A stretch of DNA of 64,000 nucleotides from Aeromonas taiwanensis (GCF_000820165.1 NZ_CDDD01000069.1:1-64000); one strand, 5' to 3'. Shown: positions 38,468 through 47,613, numbered from the stretch's first letter. Numbers and translations: made by a program. The notes: generated by a model from the sequence alone, not told the origin.

Positions 38468-38495
38468 ACCGCGCATAATGTATATTATGTTAAAT
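38468..38495 (+). other. dif: dif, chromosome dimer resolution site
   Basis: XerC arm ACCGCGCATAA (38468-38478), centre TGTATA (38479-38484), XerD arm TTATGTTAAAT (38485-38495). The 25 bases from 38471 onward are identical to E. coli dif as I know it; only the three outermost XerC-side bases differ. Candidate FtsK KOPS motifs converge on it from both sides (see findings), so it is probably the functional terminus site where XerCD resolve chromosome dimers. Confidence 0.95.
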
Positions 38496-38511
38496 GAAGT
38501 ATCTTGGTATT

Positions 38512-38540
38512 CTGTCACCCTCAACCGAACTGTGTATAAT
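38512..38540 (+). promoter_or_regulatory. Candidate promoter of ycbZ
   Basis: CTGTCA (38512-38517), 17 nt, TATAAT (38535-38540), with the transcription start expected about 30 nt before the GTG. It begins 17 bp after dif. Confidence 0.6.
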
Positions 38541-38577
38541 AGTGGCAAATGATCCTATCCTCGACCGGATGTCTTAA

Positions 38578-40554
38578 GTGGCTGAATTAACATCAGAACA
38601 ATTAAAACCCGCTTTCACGATTGAGCAGTTCCCTGCGCTCGGCGAACTCGAACCCATTCCTTTTGCTGCGCTGCAACCCAGAGCCATTTCGGGCATCAAG
38701 CGGTTGGCCAGTTTTGATGGCGACTGCCCGGTCATGATCCTCAACGGCTTCCCCGGTGCGGATTATGAAAATGTCTGCCAGACCCTGATTGCCTCATCCA
38801 ACGGCAAGGATGGCGACCTGTTCGACCTCTGCTACACCGAGAACCTCAACAACCCGTTCAAGCCCATCTGGCTGCGGCTGCAACCGGGCTCCGGTTTCGA
38901 ATTCTGCGAAATGGTCGGTGAGCTGCTCAAGCTGATGAGTCATCACCTGGATGCCGAGCGCCTGGTCACCCGGATCATTCGCAAACAGAACAATGACCCC
39001 AAGATTGTGGACTTTCTCTCCGATCTGGCGGCCCATGTGGCCCAGGGGCTCGAGTTCCAGCACCCCGTGCTCATCAACCTGCTGATCCACCATGAGGATC
39101 AGCAAGCCCCTGTCATCTATGGCCGCGACTTGAACTGGGACACCCTGTTTGGCTCCATCAACTACCAGACGGAACAAGGCTCCGTCTATGCCAACCAGCA
39201 TCTGCTGGAACCGGGCCTGCTGCGCGAGGCCAACGGTGGCTACCTCATCCTGCAGCTCGACGAGTTGCTGGATCAGCCTCACCTCTGGTTCAAGCTCAAG
39301 AATGCCATGCAAAAAGGCGAGCTGGACTGGAATGCCTATCAGGAAGGCAAGACTCTCACCCCCTTCTTCACCCCGGAAGCAACGCCGATACGGTTCAAGC
39401 TGATCCTGGTGGGTGATCGACTGGATGTGGCCGAATTCCAGATGTTGGACAGAGACATGGCGGAGCGCATCTTCCTGCGAGCCGATCTGGTCTCCGAGGT
39501 GAACATAGAAGAGGACTTACCCGCGTTTCTGCAATATCTGGCCTGGTTGCGCGAGCGCTGGGAGTTGCTGGATTTCACGCCAGGTGCCCTCCTCGCCCTC
39601 TGTCGCCACGCCAGCCGTCTGTGCGATCACCAGGAGTGGCTCTCCCTCTCCGAGGTACAGCTCGGCGCCATCATGCGCATGTCCGACAGCCTGGCCCGCG
39701 AGCTGGAGGCAGACTGCGTGACCGAGGAGCACATCATGCTCGCCCTGGAGGAGCAGGATTACCGCCTCAACTATCTGGTGGAGCAATCTGATCAGGGGGT
39801 CATCGACGGCCAGATCCTGCTGCAGACCGACGGTGAAGAGGTCGGCCAGATCAACGGTCTCTCCGTGATCCAGGTCGCGGGGCACCCCTATGACTTTGGC
39901 GAGCCGGTACGCCTGACCGCCACCGTCCACCTGGGTGACGGGGACGTGGCGGATATCGAGCGAAAAGCCGAGCTCGCCGGCCACATCCACGCCAAGGCGA
40001 TGATGATCATCCACGGCTACCTCTCCAACAAATTCGGTGCCGAGAACCCCTCGCCGCTGTCGGCCAACCTGGTGTTCGAGCAGTCCTACCACGAGATCGA
40101 CGGCGACAGCGCCTCTCTGACCGGCCTGTGTGCCCTGCTCTCCGCCCTCGCCCGCCAGCCCATCTACCAGCACTTCGCCGTCACTGGCGCGGTGGATCAG
40201 TTCGGCAATGTGCAGGCCGTTGGCGGTGTGAACGAGAAGATTGAAGGCTTCTTCCGGGTGTGCAAGATCCACGGCCTCAACGGCAAGCAAGGCATATTGT
40301 TGCCTGGCACCAATGCCCAACAGCTCAACCTCTCCGACGAGGTGATCGCCGCCGTCGAGGCGGGCCAGTTCCATATCCACCCGGTTGATCACGTGGAAGA
40401 GGCCATCGAGCTGCTGACCGGTTGCGTCGCCGGCGAGCCCGACATGCCGGATACCCTGTTTGGCCGGATCCAGGATCGGCTGGACGAACTCAACGGCACG
40501 ACAGCCAGGAGCGGCGTGCTGCGCCGCTTGCTTGATCGGCTTCTCGGCCATTAA
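38578..40554 (+). CDS. ycbZ: Lon-type protease homologue YcbZ
   Basis: 658 aa (E. coli YcbZ 586). The C-terminal Lon proteolytic domain is complete: the catalytic Ser511 is in DGDSASLTGLCALLSAL and Lys554 in GGVNEKIEGFF, the 43-residue spacing of Lon S679/K722. A degenerate AAA-like region precedes it, with LILQLDELLDQPHLW as a Walker-B-like strand but no normal Walker A, as in other LonB/YcbZ-type proteins. GTG start with no clear SD; no later start preserves the N-terminal homology. It precedes fabA as in E. coli. Substrates are not known. Confidence 0.9.
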   Translation: MAELTSEQLKPAFTIEQFPALGELEPIPFAALQPRAISGIKRLASFDGDCPVMILNGFPGADYENVCQTLIASSNGKDGDLFDLCYTENLNNPFKPIWLRLQPGSGFEFCEMVGELLKLMSHHLDAERLVTRIIRKQNNDPKIVDFLSDLAAHVAQGLEFQHPVLINLLIHHEDQQAPVIYGRDLNWDTLFGSINYQTEQGSVYANQHLLEPGLLREANGGYLILQLDELLDQPHLWFKLKNAMQKGELDWNAYQEGKTLTPFFTPEATPIRFKLILVGDRLDVAEFQMLDRDMAERIFLRADLVSEVNIEEDLPAFLQYLAWLRERWELLDFTPGALLALCRHASRLCDHQEWLSLSEVQLGAIMRMSDSLARELEADCVTEEHIMLALEEQDYRLNYLVEQSDQGVIDGQILLQTDGEEVGQINGLSVIQVAGHPYDFGEPVRLTATVHLGDGDVADIERKAELAGHIHAKAMMIIHGYLSNKFGAENPSPLSANLVFEQSYHEIDGDSASLTGLCALLSALARQPIYQHFAVTGAVDQFGNVQAVGGVNEKIEGFFRVCKIHGLNGKQGILLPGTNAQQLNLSDEVIAAVEAGQFHIHPVDHVEEAIELLTGCVAGEPDMPDTLFGRIQDRLDELNGTTARSGVLRRLLDRLLGH

Positions 40555-40566
40555 TAAAGTGATCGG

Positions 40567-40597
40567 AGTTGTTTGGCGAACAACTGTAAGCTAAATT
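40567..40597 (+). promoter_or_regulatory. fabA promoter with overlapping inverted repeat
   Basis: TTGTTT (40569-40574), 17 nt, TAAATT (40592-40597). An inverted repeat AGTTGTT/AACAACT (40567-40573, 40579-40585) covers the -35. In relatives fabA is controlled by FadR and FabR; this repeat may be such an operator, but it does not obviously match either E. coli consensus. Confidence 0.5.
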
Positions 40598-40631
40598 GGC
40601 CCGGCTTTGACCCATATGAAGGATAAACAGC

Positions 40632-41192
40632 GTGACCCTAGACAACGACACCACTGCTCCCCGCCTCTCCCTGTGTGAACAGGGCAAAGAGTCCTTTACC
40701 CGTGAAGAGCTGCTTGCCTGCAGCCGTGGGGAACTGTTTGGTGAGGGTAACAGCCAGCTGCCCGCCCCCAACATGCTGATGATGGATCGCATCGTCAAGA
40801 TCAATGACCACGGTGGCGAGCATGGCAAGGGCGAGATCCTGGCCGAACTCGACATCACTCCGGATCTCTGGTTCTTCGATTGCCATTTCCCTGGCGATCC
40901 CGTCATGCCGGGCTGTCTGGGTCTGGATGCCATGTGGCAGCTGGTCGGTTTCTTCCTGGGCTGGAAAGGCGGTCCGGGCAAAGGACGCGCACTGGGGGTT
41001 GGCGAGGTCAAGTTCACCGGCCAGATCCTGCCGACGGCCAAGAAGGTCACCTACAAGATCACCTTCAAGCGTGTCATCAACCGCAAGCTGGTCATGGGCA
41101 TCGCCGATGGCGTGGTAGAAGTTGATGGCCGTCCCATCTACAGTGCCACTGATCTGAAAGTGGGTCTGTTCAAGGACACCACCGCATTCTGA
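40632..41192 (+). CDS. fabA: 3-hydroxydecanoyl-ACP dehydratase/isomerase
   Basis: Introduces the cis double bond of unsaturated fatty acids by the anaerobic route. 186 aa from the GTG at 40632, supported by GAAGGA 9 nt upstream. Homology to E. coli FabA (172 aa) starts only at about residue 15, so this has an N-terminal extension. Active-site His in [24 protein letters not shown] (His about 85) and the Asp of GLDAMWQ are present. C-terminal [13 protein letters not shown] matches the family. Confidence 0.96.
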   Translation: MTLDNDTTAPRLSLCEQGKESFTREELLACSRGELFGEGNSQLPAPNMLMMDRIVKINDHGGEHGKGEILAELDITPDLWFFDCHFPGDPVMPGCLGLDAMWQLVGFFLGWKGGPGKGRALGVGEVKFTGQILPTAKKVTYKITFKRVINRKLVMGIADGVVEVDGRPIYSATDLKVGLFKDTTAF

Positions 41193-41223
41193 TGACTCTG
41201 GCTCGCGGCCAGAGGGATAACGT

Positions 41224-41246
41224 AAAGGGGCCGTCATGGCCCCTTT
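41224..41246. terminator. Bidirectional terminator, fabA / rmf
   Basis: Stem AAAGGGGCC/GGCCCCTTT, loop GTCAT, with T-rich tails, between convergent genes. Confidence 0.85.
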
Positions 41247-41273
41247 CCTTTTTGCAATGAGTGATGAAGCAGG

Positions 41274-41450
41274 TTACTTCATGAAGAGGCCTGAGCCTCG
41301 CCCTTCCATGGCGTCGCGCCAACCACCAAGCCAGTGCCCTCTGGCATCCAGGCATTGATACGGACACGCTTCTTTCTGTTTGCCGACTACGCCAGCCTGA
41401 TAACCACGAGCGCGAGCTCTCTCCAGACGGTCCCGTTTCTGTCTCTTCAT
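41274..41450 (-). CDS. rmf: Ribosome modulation factor
   Basis: 58 aa basic protein that dimerises 70S ribosomes to hibernating 100S particles in stationary phase. MKRQKRDRLERARARGYQAG followed by VVGKQKEACPYQ and HWLGGWRDAMEG aligns along the whole E. coli Rmf (55 aa). Two adjacent ATGs (41453, 41450) exist; GAGGG lies 6 or 9 nt upstream, and homology favours 41450. It is convergent with fabA, the same arrangement as in E. coli. Confidence 0.95.
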   Translation of the reverse strand: MKRQKRDRLERARARGYQAGVVGKQKEACPYQCLDARGHWLGGWRDAMEGRGSGLFMK

Positions 41451-41473
41451 CATCTACGACCCTCTTCGTGGAA

Positions 41474-41507
41474 CAAAAAAAGCGACCAGTTTTTCACCGG
41501 TCGCTTT
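41474..41507 (-). terminator. Terminator downstream of the DUF3466 gene
   Basis: Stem AAAGCGACC/GGTCGCTTT (41479-41487, 41499-41507) with a T-run of seven on the minus strand. It ends only about 20 bp before the rmf start codon. Confidence 0.82.
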
Positions 41508-41509
41508 CA

Positions 41510-41538
41510 TCTTTACCCCAGGGGGGAGGCAGGGTCAA
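41510..41538 (-). promoter_or_regulatory. Candidate rmf promoter
   Basis: Minus strand TTGACC (41538-41533), 17 nt, TAAAGA (41515-41510). The start point would fall at about 41503, inside the terminator hairpin, so the promoter overlaps the upstream gene's terminator. Confidence 0.55.
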
Positions 41539-41612
41539 ACAAAAAATTCCATGCTATTCAGGCGTTGTGACACAAGATACTGAACCGCATTAATTTTTCA
41601 TGACACGTATTT

Positions 41613-43259
41613 TTATCGCTGGTGGCGGCGCAGCCAGGCGAAGGGCAACGCCAGCAGCGTCAGCCAGAACAGGCTGCCACCGCCACCACCGTCACCATCC
41701 TGACCGGTCTGGTTGTTGATCGGGGCATTGCTGACCACATAGCTGGCCGGTGTATTGCCCTGGTAGTCCGCGACAGCGGGCTTCAGCTTGACGGCCACCA
41801 CGGTGGCATTGCTGCGGTTGTTCAGTTCGCTCTCGCTGTTGTAGCGATAGGCAGTTGCCGCAATAGTACCATCGCTGCTGATGCCGCTGGCGTAGGCGAT
41901 GTGGTAGTAGTAGCCATTCTGGGCGCACTGCTTGTTACCAGCATCATCCGTACCACAGATCAAATCGTTGAGGTACCAGCTGTTGGCCGGGGCAGCAGCG
42001 TTGAGCAGGAAGGCCTCCTGCATGCGGTTGGTGCCATTGACCACGGGCTGGGTCTGATGACGGGAATCGCGCCAGCCAACCACCATGTTGTGATCGTTGA
42101 TGGCCGCCGCCTCGGAGCCGGAGCCGGAGAGCGGATTGTCCTGCAGGGGCACCACGGCCGAGGTAGTCGGGGTGTTCAGGTTGAAGAGGAACATCTCCAC
42201 CGGGCGGTTCTGGCCCTTGTTGAGGCGATAGCGCTGGTTGCCGATGACATAGCCATTGTCGTTGACGGCCACCGCCCAGCTGTGTTGCAGCTTGGCGTCG
42301 TCCTTGCCTGGCTCCCCTTCTGGCAGCGGAATGATCTTGGTAGCCCCTACGGTGCCGGCACTCAGATCCAGAGTCCAGTAGCTGGCAATGTTGCGGCCAT
42401 CCAGATCCCCAGACCCTACTTCGCCGCTAGAGCTGTAACCCACGCCATACAGGGTGCCGTTGTACTCGGCAGCGCCGAGCGCGGAAGCCGTCTGCAACAC
42501 CTCATCACGCTGATGGGCATAGTCGCCGGCCTGGATCAGCGTGTTAAGTGCGCCAGAACTATTAAGCAACCAGAAGCTGGCCTGGGTATCGACCCCGGGG
42601 CAGTAACGGGAATCACCGTACTCGCTGTCGTTCCCCTCGAAGCACCACTTGTAGAAGTCGCCCCCGACCTTGTGGCGATACTTGTCGCTTGCGGCGGCCC
42701 CGGTCACCAGATACTGACCGTTGTCGAGCTTCTTGATGGCGGTCGGAATGCTCAGGCCATGGGTGCTGGCCGCATCTTTCAGATCGACCGCATTGCCGTC
42801 ATTGACGATGGCAAAGGCGGTGCGCAGCTTGCCATCCATCTTGTAACCCACCCGATCTGCCGTTGTCTCACCCAGCGCGGTGACTAGGCCGTCGGCCTCG
42901 GAGCCCACCACATAGCCGACGTTGCTGCGCTGGTCGACATTATCGAGGAAATCACGGCGCCATTGGTAGGCAAAACCGGCATTATCATCCCAGAAGGAGT
43001 CGCAGACGGAGCTTGAGAGGAAACAGCCCTGCTCGAAGCGGAACCGATCGACCAGGAAGTCGGCAAAATGCACGGTCGAGAAGTACTCGGCCTGCTGGTT
43101 CTTGGTATTGATCCCTATGAGGCCGCTGCCATCGGCGCTGATCACGCTGGCATAGCCTTTGACTTCGTCGTCAACGATGGTGAAAAAGGAGCTCTGTGCC
43201 GCCTGCGCATTGAGGCTGGCGCCGACCAGGATGGCCAGCATGGATAATTGCTTTTTCAT
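41613..43259 (-). CDS. DUF3466 secreted protein with GlyGly-CTERM tail
   Basis: 548 aa. It has a signal peptide (MKKQLSMLAILVGASLNAQA, cut about residue 20), then a long beta-rich region with recurring GYVVGSE, GYVIGNQRYRL and NMVVGWRDSR repeats like the HAF-type repeats of DUF3466. It ends with DGGGGGSLFWLTLLALPFAW then LRRHQR: Gly-rich stretch, one TM helix and a basic end. That is the GlyGly-CTERM signal, normally cleaved by a rhombosortase before release by type II secretion. Function unknown. It lies 8 bp after uup on the same strand, so it is probably cotranscribed. Confidence 0.82.
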   Translation of the reverse strand: MKKQLSMLAILVGASLNAQAAQSSFFTIVDDEVKGYASVISADGSGLIGINTKNQQAEYFSTVHFADFLVDRFRFEQGCFLSSSVCDSFWDDNAGFAYQWRRDFLDNVDQRSNVGYVVGSEADGLVTALGETTADRVGYKMDGKLRTAFAIVNDGNAVDLKDAASTHGLSIPTAIKKLDNGQYLVTGAAASDKYRHKVGGDFYKWCFEGNDSEYGDSRYCPGVDTQASFWLLNSSGALNTLIQAGDYAHQRDEVLQTASALGAAEYNGTLYGVGYSSSGEVGSGDLDGRNIASYWTLDLSAGTVGATKIIPLPEGEPGKDDAKLQHSWAVAVNDNGYVIGNQRYRLNKGQNRPVEMFLFNLNTPTTSAVVPLQDNPLSGSGSEAAAINDHNMVVGWRDSRHQTQPVVNGTNRMQEAFLLNAAAPANSWYLNDLICGTDDAGNKQCAQNGYYYHIAYASGISSDGTIAATAYRYNSESELNNRSNATVVAVKLKPAVADYQGNTPASYVVSNAPINNQTGQDGDGGGGGSLFWLTLLALPFAWLRRHQR

Positions 43260-43267
43260 CTACTTCC

Positions 43268-45178
43268 TTAGTCTTGATGTTTCAACGCTTCCAACTCCTC
43301 CCAACGGGAGAAGGCGTGTTCCAATGCGGCCTCTGCCGCATTCAATGCATCCAGTTTGGACTGGGTCTGCTCCGCCGGCAGGGAGAAGAAACCGGGATGG
43401 TTGATCTCCCCCTGCAAGGCATCGAGTTCCGCTTCCAGCTGCTCCAGCCGTGCTGGCAGATTATCCAGTTCCAGTTGCAACTTGTAAGAGAGTTTTCGTG
43501 TTTTTTTCGCCGGCTCCGCCGCCTGCACGACAGGCTCTGCCACCTTGGCCGGTGCCGCCTTGGCTGCCAGCAAGGAAGCCTGCTGGGCGCGGGTGGCCAT
43601 CATGTCGGCATAGCCCCCGACATAATCGCTGATCCGCCCATCCCCTTCAAACAGCCAGCAACCGGTCACGGTATTGTCGATGAAACGGCGATCGTGGCTG
43701 ACCAGCAGCAGGGTGCCCGGATAATCGGTCAGCAGCTCCTCCAGCAGTTCCAGCGTTTCGACATCCAGGTCGTTGGTTGGTTCATCCAGAATCAACAAGT
43801 TACTGGGTTTGAGGAAGAGTTTGGCCAAGAGTAGACGGTTTTTCTCGCCCCCTGACAAGGCCTTGACCGGGGTACGCGCCCGCTTGGGCTCGAACAGGAA
43901 GTCCTGCAGATAGCCGAGGATGTGTCGGGAGCGACCACGCACCATCACCTCCTGCTTGCCCTCCCCCACGTTGTCCACCACCGTCTTCTCGGGATCGAGC
44001 TGCTCGCGGTACTGATCGAAGTAGGCCACCTCCAGGTTGGTGCCCTGGCGTACCGACCCGCGGCTCGCCTCGAGCTGGCCGAGCAGCAGCTTGATCAGGG
44101 TCGACTTGCCGCACCCGTTCGGGCCGACCAGGGCAATCTTGTCCCCGCGCAGCACCTGCAAGTCCAGCCCCTGGAACAGGGTGCGATCCTCGAAGTCCAG
44201 GCCCAGCCCCTCGGTCTCGAACACCAGCTTGCCGGAGCGGCTCGCCTCGTCCAGCTGCAACTTGGCCTTGCCCTGCAGCTCCCGGCGCTGGGTACGCTCC
44301 ATGCGCATCGCCTTGAGGGCGCGCACCCGCCCTTCGTTACGGGTACGTCGGGCCTTGATCCCCTGGCGCACCCACACCTCTTCCTGGGCCAGCTTGCGGT
44401 CGAACTCGGCGTTTTTCAGCTCCTCGACCCGCAGCCACTCCTCCTTGCCTTGCAGGTACTCGTCGTAGTTGCCAGGCCAGGAGGTGATCACGCCGCGATC
44501 GAGATCGATGATCCGGGTCGCCAGCTTGTGGATGAACTCCCGGTCGTGGGAGATGAAGACGATGGCGCCACGGAAATCCTTCAGGAACTCTTCCAGCCAG
44601 TTGATGGCGTCGATGTCCAGGTGGTTGGTCGGCTCGTCCAGCAGCAGCAGATCCGGGTCGCACGCCAGGGCGCGGGCCAGGGCCACCTTGCGCAGCCAGC
44701 CGCCGGAGAGGCTGTCGAGGGTCACGTCGGGGTCGAGATCGAGCAAGGTCAACACCTGGTTGATGCGGGTCTCGTACTGCCAGCCATTCTGGTAGTCGAG
44801 CTGCTCCTGCAACTGGCTCATGGTGCGGATGTTGGCATCGGAGGGGTCGGTCGCCAGCGCCATGGAGACGTGGTGATACTGCTTGAGCAGCTCCCCCACC
44901 CCGGCCAGGCCTTCGGCGGCATAGTCGAACACGGTGAGTTCGCTCGAGGCAGGGGGATCCTGCTCGAGACGGGTCACTTTCAAGTCCTGCTGCAGCACCA
45001 GACGGCCATCATCCAGCGGCAGTTCGCCGGCGATCACCTTCATCAGGGTGGACTTGCCCGCCCCGTTGCGCCCCACCAGACAGAGGCGCTCGCCCCGCTC
45101 TATGGTGAGTTCGGCCTGGTCGAGCAGCGGGAAGTCACTGAACGACAGGGAGGCGCCGTGCAATGTCAAAAGAGCCAT
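43268..45178 (-). CDS. uup: ABC-F ATPase Uup
   Basis: 636 aa (E. coli 635). It has two ATP-binding cassettes without membrane domains. Cassette 1 has GRNGAGKSTLM (about 37), LSGGWLRKVALARAL and DEPTNHLDI. Cassette 2 has GPNGCGKSTLI (about 350), LSGGEKNRLLLAKL and DEPTNDLDV. A C-terminal coiled coil of about 80 residues (LSYKLQLELDNLPARLEQLEAEL) binds DNA in E. coli Uup. ABC-F proteins act on the ribosome; loss of E. coli Uup raises transposon precise excision. It precedes the DUF3466 gene. Confidence 0.95.
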   Translation of the reverse strand: MALLTLHGASLSFSDFPLLDQAELTIERGERLCLVGRNGAGKSTLMKVIAGELPLDDGRLVLQQDLKVTRLEQDPPASSELTVFDYAAEGLAGVGELLKQYHHVSMALATDPSDANIRTMSQLQEQLDYQNGWQYETRINQVLTLLDLDPDVTLDSLSGGWLRKVALARALACDPDLLLLDEPTNHLDIDAINWLEEFLKDFRGAIVFISHDREFIHKLATRIIDLDRGVITSWPGNYDEYLQGKEEWLRVEELKNAEFDRKLAQEEVWVRQGIKARRTRNEGRVRALKAMRMERTQRRELQGKAKLQLDEASRSGKLVFETEGLGLDFEDRTLFQGLDLQVLRGDKIALVGPNGCGKSTLIKLLLGQLEASRGSVRQGTNLEVAYFDQYREQLDPEKTVVDNVGEGKQEVMVRGRSRHILGYLQDFLFEPKRARTPVKALSGGEKNRLLLAKLFLKPSNLLILDEPTNDLDVETLELLEELLTDYPGTLLLVSHDRRFIDNTVTGCWLFEGDGRISDYVGGYADMMATRAQQASLLAAKAAPAKVAEPVVQAAEPAKKTRKLSYKLQLELDNLPARLEQLEAELDALQGEINHPGFFSLPAEQTQSKLDALNAAEAALEHAFSRWEELEALKHQD

Positions 45179-45250
45179 GTTTGTTCCTTGTTGCTTATGA
45201 AAAAACGGGCGGCAGACTGGATCTCCCCCCGTTTCATCGTCAAATCGGTA

Positions 45251-45481
45251 TCACCCCTGGCCGCGCAGCCAGGTCCTGAGCTCAGCCAGGGTAAAGGGCC
45301 AGCCCAGCTCACGCCCGGCGTCATCGCAGAGCACCGGGATCCGCACCCGGTAGGCAGCGAGCCAGGCATCATCCTCCAGGATGTCGCAGCGGTGGGTCTC
45401 CCCGGCCAGCCCGGCCTGTTCCACCAGAGTCCAGGCCTGCTCGCACAGGTGGCAGCCGTCGGTGTGAAACAGGGTCAGCAT
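45251..45481 (-). CDS. Glutaredoxin-like protein (DUF836 type)
   Basis: 76 aa thioredoxin-fold protein. [20 protein letters not shown] has a CxxC (CHLC) at residues 10-13, IPVLCDDAG is the cis-Pro strand, and the protein ends with LAELRTWLRGQG. The ATG at 45481 overlaps the rlmKL stop by one base (TGATG), so translation is coupled. It probably reduces or shuffles disulfides, but its partner is unknown. Confidence 0.85.
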   Translation of the reverse strand: MLTLFHTDGCHLCEQAWTLVEQAGLAGETHRCDILEDDAWLAAYRVRIPVLCDDAGRELGWPFTLAELRTWLRGQG

Positions 45482-47613
45482 CAGCCTTGCGCCTCGGCGT
45501 GGGTGATGATCCAGCAGTTGTGGATGTGCTGATTGCGCTCGAAATCCTTCGGCCGGGTCTTGCCGGTGATGTTCTGTGCCTTGAGGCCGATGGCCTCGAG
45601 ACCGGCCAGATCCATCTTGAAGTGGCGCTTGTTGTTGGAGAACACCAGGGTGCCACCAGCAGCCAGCAAGCGCTTGAGGTGCTGCATCAGCAGCAGGTGA
45701 TCCCGCTGCACGTCGAAGCTCTCTTCCATCCGCTTGGAGTTGGAGAAAGTGGGCGGATCGATGAAGATGAGGTCGTACTGCTCGTCGGCTTCCGACAACC
45801 ACTTCAGGCAGTCCGCCTGCACGAACTTGTGCTCACGGCCCACCAGCGCGTTGAGGCGCATGTTGTCCTGCGCCCAGGTCAGGTAGGTGCGCGACATGTC
45901 CACCGTGGTGGTTTCGCTGGCACCGCCAAGCCCCGCGTGCACTGTGGCACTGCCGGTGTAGGCAAAGAGGTTCAGGAAGCGCTTGCCACGGGCCATCTCC
46001 CCCAGCATGCGACGGGTCTGGCGGTGGTCGAGGAAGAGACCGGTGTCCAGGTAGTCGTAGAGGTTGACCCACAGACGGGCGCCGTACTCCTGCACTTCCA
46101 TCCGGTGCTGCTCTTCGGAGAGCTTCTGATACTGCTGCTTGCCTTCCTGACGCTCACGCACCTTCAGGATCACCTTCTCGCCGTCCATGCCGGTCACCTT
46201 GATGGCGGCCTGGACCATGTCGAGCAGGCGCTGACGGGTCTTCTGGGCGGGGATATCCTTGGGCGCCGCGTACTCCTGCACCACCAGATAGTCCTGATAG
46301 CGGTCGATGGCGGCGTTGTATTCCGGCAGATCCGCGTCATAGAGACGGTAGCAGTCGAGGTTCTCTTTCTTCGCCCACTTCTCGAGGGCCTTCAGATTCT
46401 TGCGCAGACGGTTTGCAAAATCCTGGGCCACCTCTTTCTGGGAGGCGACGGAGTCCAGCGCGATCTGGTAGTTGCGCAGCTGGCATTCCAGTGCCCCGTT
46501 GAACAGACGATACTGCTTGTCGGCGCGCAGGCGCAGGCAGCTCAAGAGCTCCGGCGAGGCGGAGAGGATGGTGACCTTCCACCCCTGGAAGCTGCGACGC
46601 AGAGCGTCGCCAAGGGCCTGGTGCACTTCCAGCAGGGCCGGAAACTCGCCGAGACGCTCGCCATAGGGCGGGTTGGAAATGAGCATGCCCACCTGACGCG
46701 TCTCCCCTTCCGCGGCCATGGGCAGCGGGTTTTCCAGGGCGGTCGCATCGGCCTGCTTGAAGGTGATGAGGTGAGCTACGCCGGCCGCTTTCGCGTTGTC
46801 GCGCGCCTTCATCAGCACGCGGGCGTCCGCATCGCAGCCGAACAGCTTCACTTCACAGCGCTGCATGCCGCGTTTAGCGCGCACTTGCGCCTCCATCATC
46901 AGGCTCTGCCACAGTTCACTGTCGTGCTGCAGCCAGCGATCGAAACCGAAGCGCTCCCGGCGCAGGGCCGGCGCCATGTCGGCGGCGATGAAAGCCGCTT
47001 CAATCAGCAGGGTACCGGAGCCGCACATGGGGTCCATCATGGGCTCGCCTGCCCAGCCGCTACGGGCGATCATGGCCGCGGCTAGGTTCTCCTTGAGGGG
47101 CGCCTCACCGGTGCCCTGACGGTAGAAGCGCTGGTGCAGCGCGGGGCCTGACAGGTCCAGCGTGATGTTGGCCTTGCCCTTGCCCAGGTGCGCCATGATG
47201 CGAATGTCCGGGGACTTCTTGTCCACGTCCGGGCGCACATGGCCGCGTTTGGTGAAGCGATCGACGATGGCATCCTTGATCTTGAGCGCCCCATACTGGG
47301 TATTGCGAATGGAAGCGTTGGTACCGGTAAAGTCCACGGCAATGGTGGCGGTGCCGGAGAAGTGCTCCTCCCAGGGGATGGTGTGGGCCCCCAGATAGAG
47401 GTCCAGATCGTCGTTCATCTGGAATTCGGAGAGCACCAGCACGATGCGGGAGGCAAAACGGCTCCACAAACAGGCCTTGTAGCCGACGGCCAGCTCGCCC
47501 TTGAAGTGGACGCCAGCCACGGTCTCACGGACCTGCTCAGCGCCCAGGTTGGTCAGCTCGACGGCCAGCAGGTTTTCCAGCCCCTTGGGGCAGGTTGCAA
47601 AAAATTCTTTCAT
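45481..47613 (-). CDS. rlmKL: Bifunctional 23S rRNA methyltransferase RlmKL
   Basis: Makes m2G2445 (RlmL half) and m7G2069 (RlmK half). 710 aa from the ATG at 47613, where homology begins ([20 protein letters not shown]). An N-terminal THUMP domain covers about 1-155. The RlmL methyltransferase has [14 protein letters not shown] and [11 protein letters not shown] (about 310), and the RlmK methyltransferase has [19 protein letters not shown] and [11 protein letters not shown] (about 625). First gene of an apparent minus-strand unit with the glutaredoxin-like gene. Confidence 0.95.
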   Translation of the reverse strand: MKEFFATCPKGLENLLAVELTNLGAEQVRETVAGVHFKGELAVGYKACLWSRFASRIVLVLSEFQMNDDLDLYLGAHTIPWEEHFSGTATIAVDFTGTNASIRNTQYGALKIKDAIVDRFTKRGHVRPDVDKKSPDIRIMAHLGKGKANITLDLSGPALHQRFYRQGTGEAPLKENLAAAMIARSGWAGEPMMDPMCGSGTLLIEAAFIAADMAPALRRERFGFDRWLQHDSELWQSLMMEAQVRAKRGMQRCEVKLFGCDADARVLMKARDNAKAAGVAHLITFKQADATALENPLPMAAEGETRQVGMLISNPPYGERLGEFPALLEVHQALGDALRRSFQGWKVTILSASPELLSCLRLRADKQYRLFNGALECQLRNYQIALDSVASQKEVAQDFANRLRKNLKALEKWAKKENLDCYRLYDADLPEYNAAIDRYQDYLVVQEYAAPKDIPAQKTRQRLLDMVQAAIKVTGMDGEKVILKVRERQEGKQQYQKLSEEQHRMEVQEYGARLWVNLYDYLDTGLFLDHRQTRRMLGEMARGKRFLNLFAYTGSATVHAGLGGASETTTVDMSRTYLTWAQDNMRLNALVGREHKFVQADCLKWLSEADEQYDLIFIDPPTFSNSKRMEESFDVQRDHLLLMQHLKRLLAAGGTLVFSNNKRHFKMDLAGLEAIGLKAQNITGKTRPKDFERNQHIHNCWIITHAEAQG

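Noticed and set aside
29018-38495. IR1/IR2 and dif as attL/attR of one integrated element
   Set aside because: The 6-bp centres differ (TGAATA, CCCCAT, TGTATA), whereas attL and attR should share the crossover region; the enclosed genes are mostly core genes.
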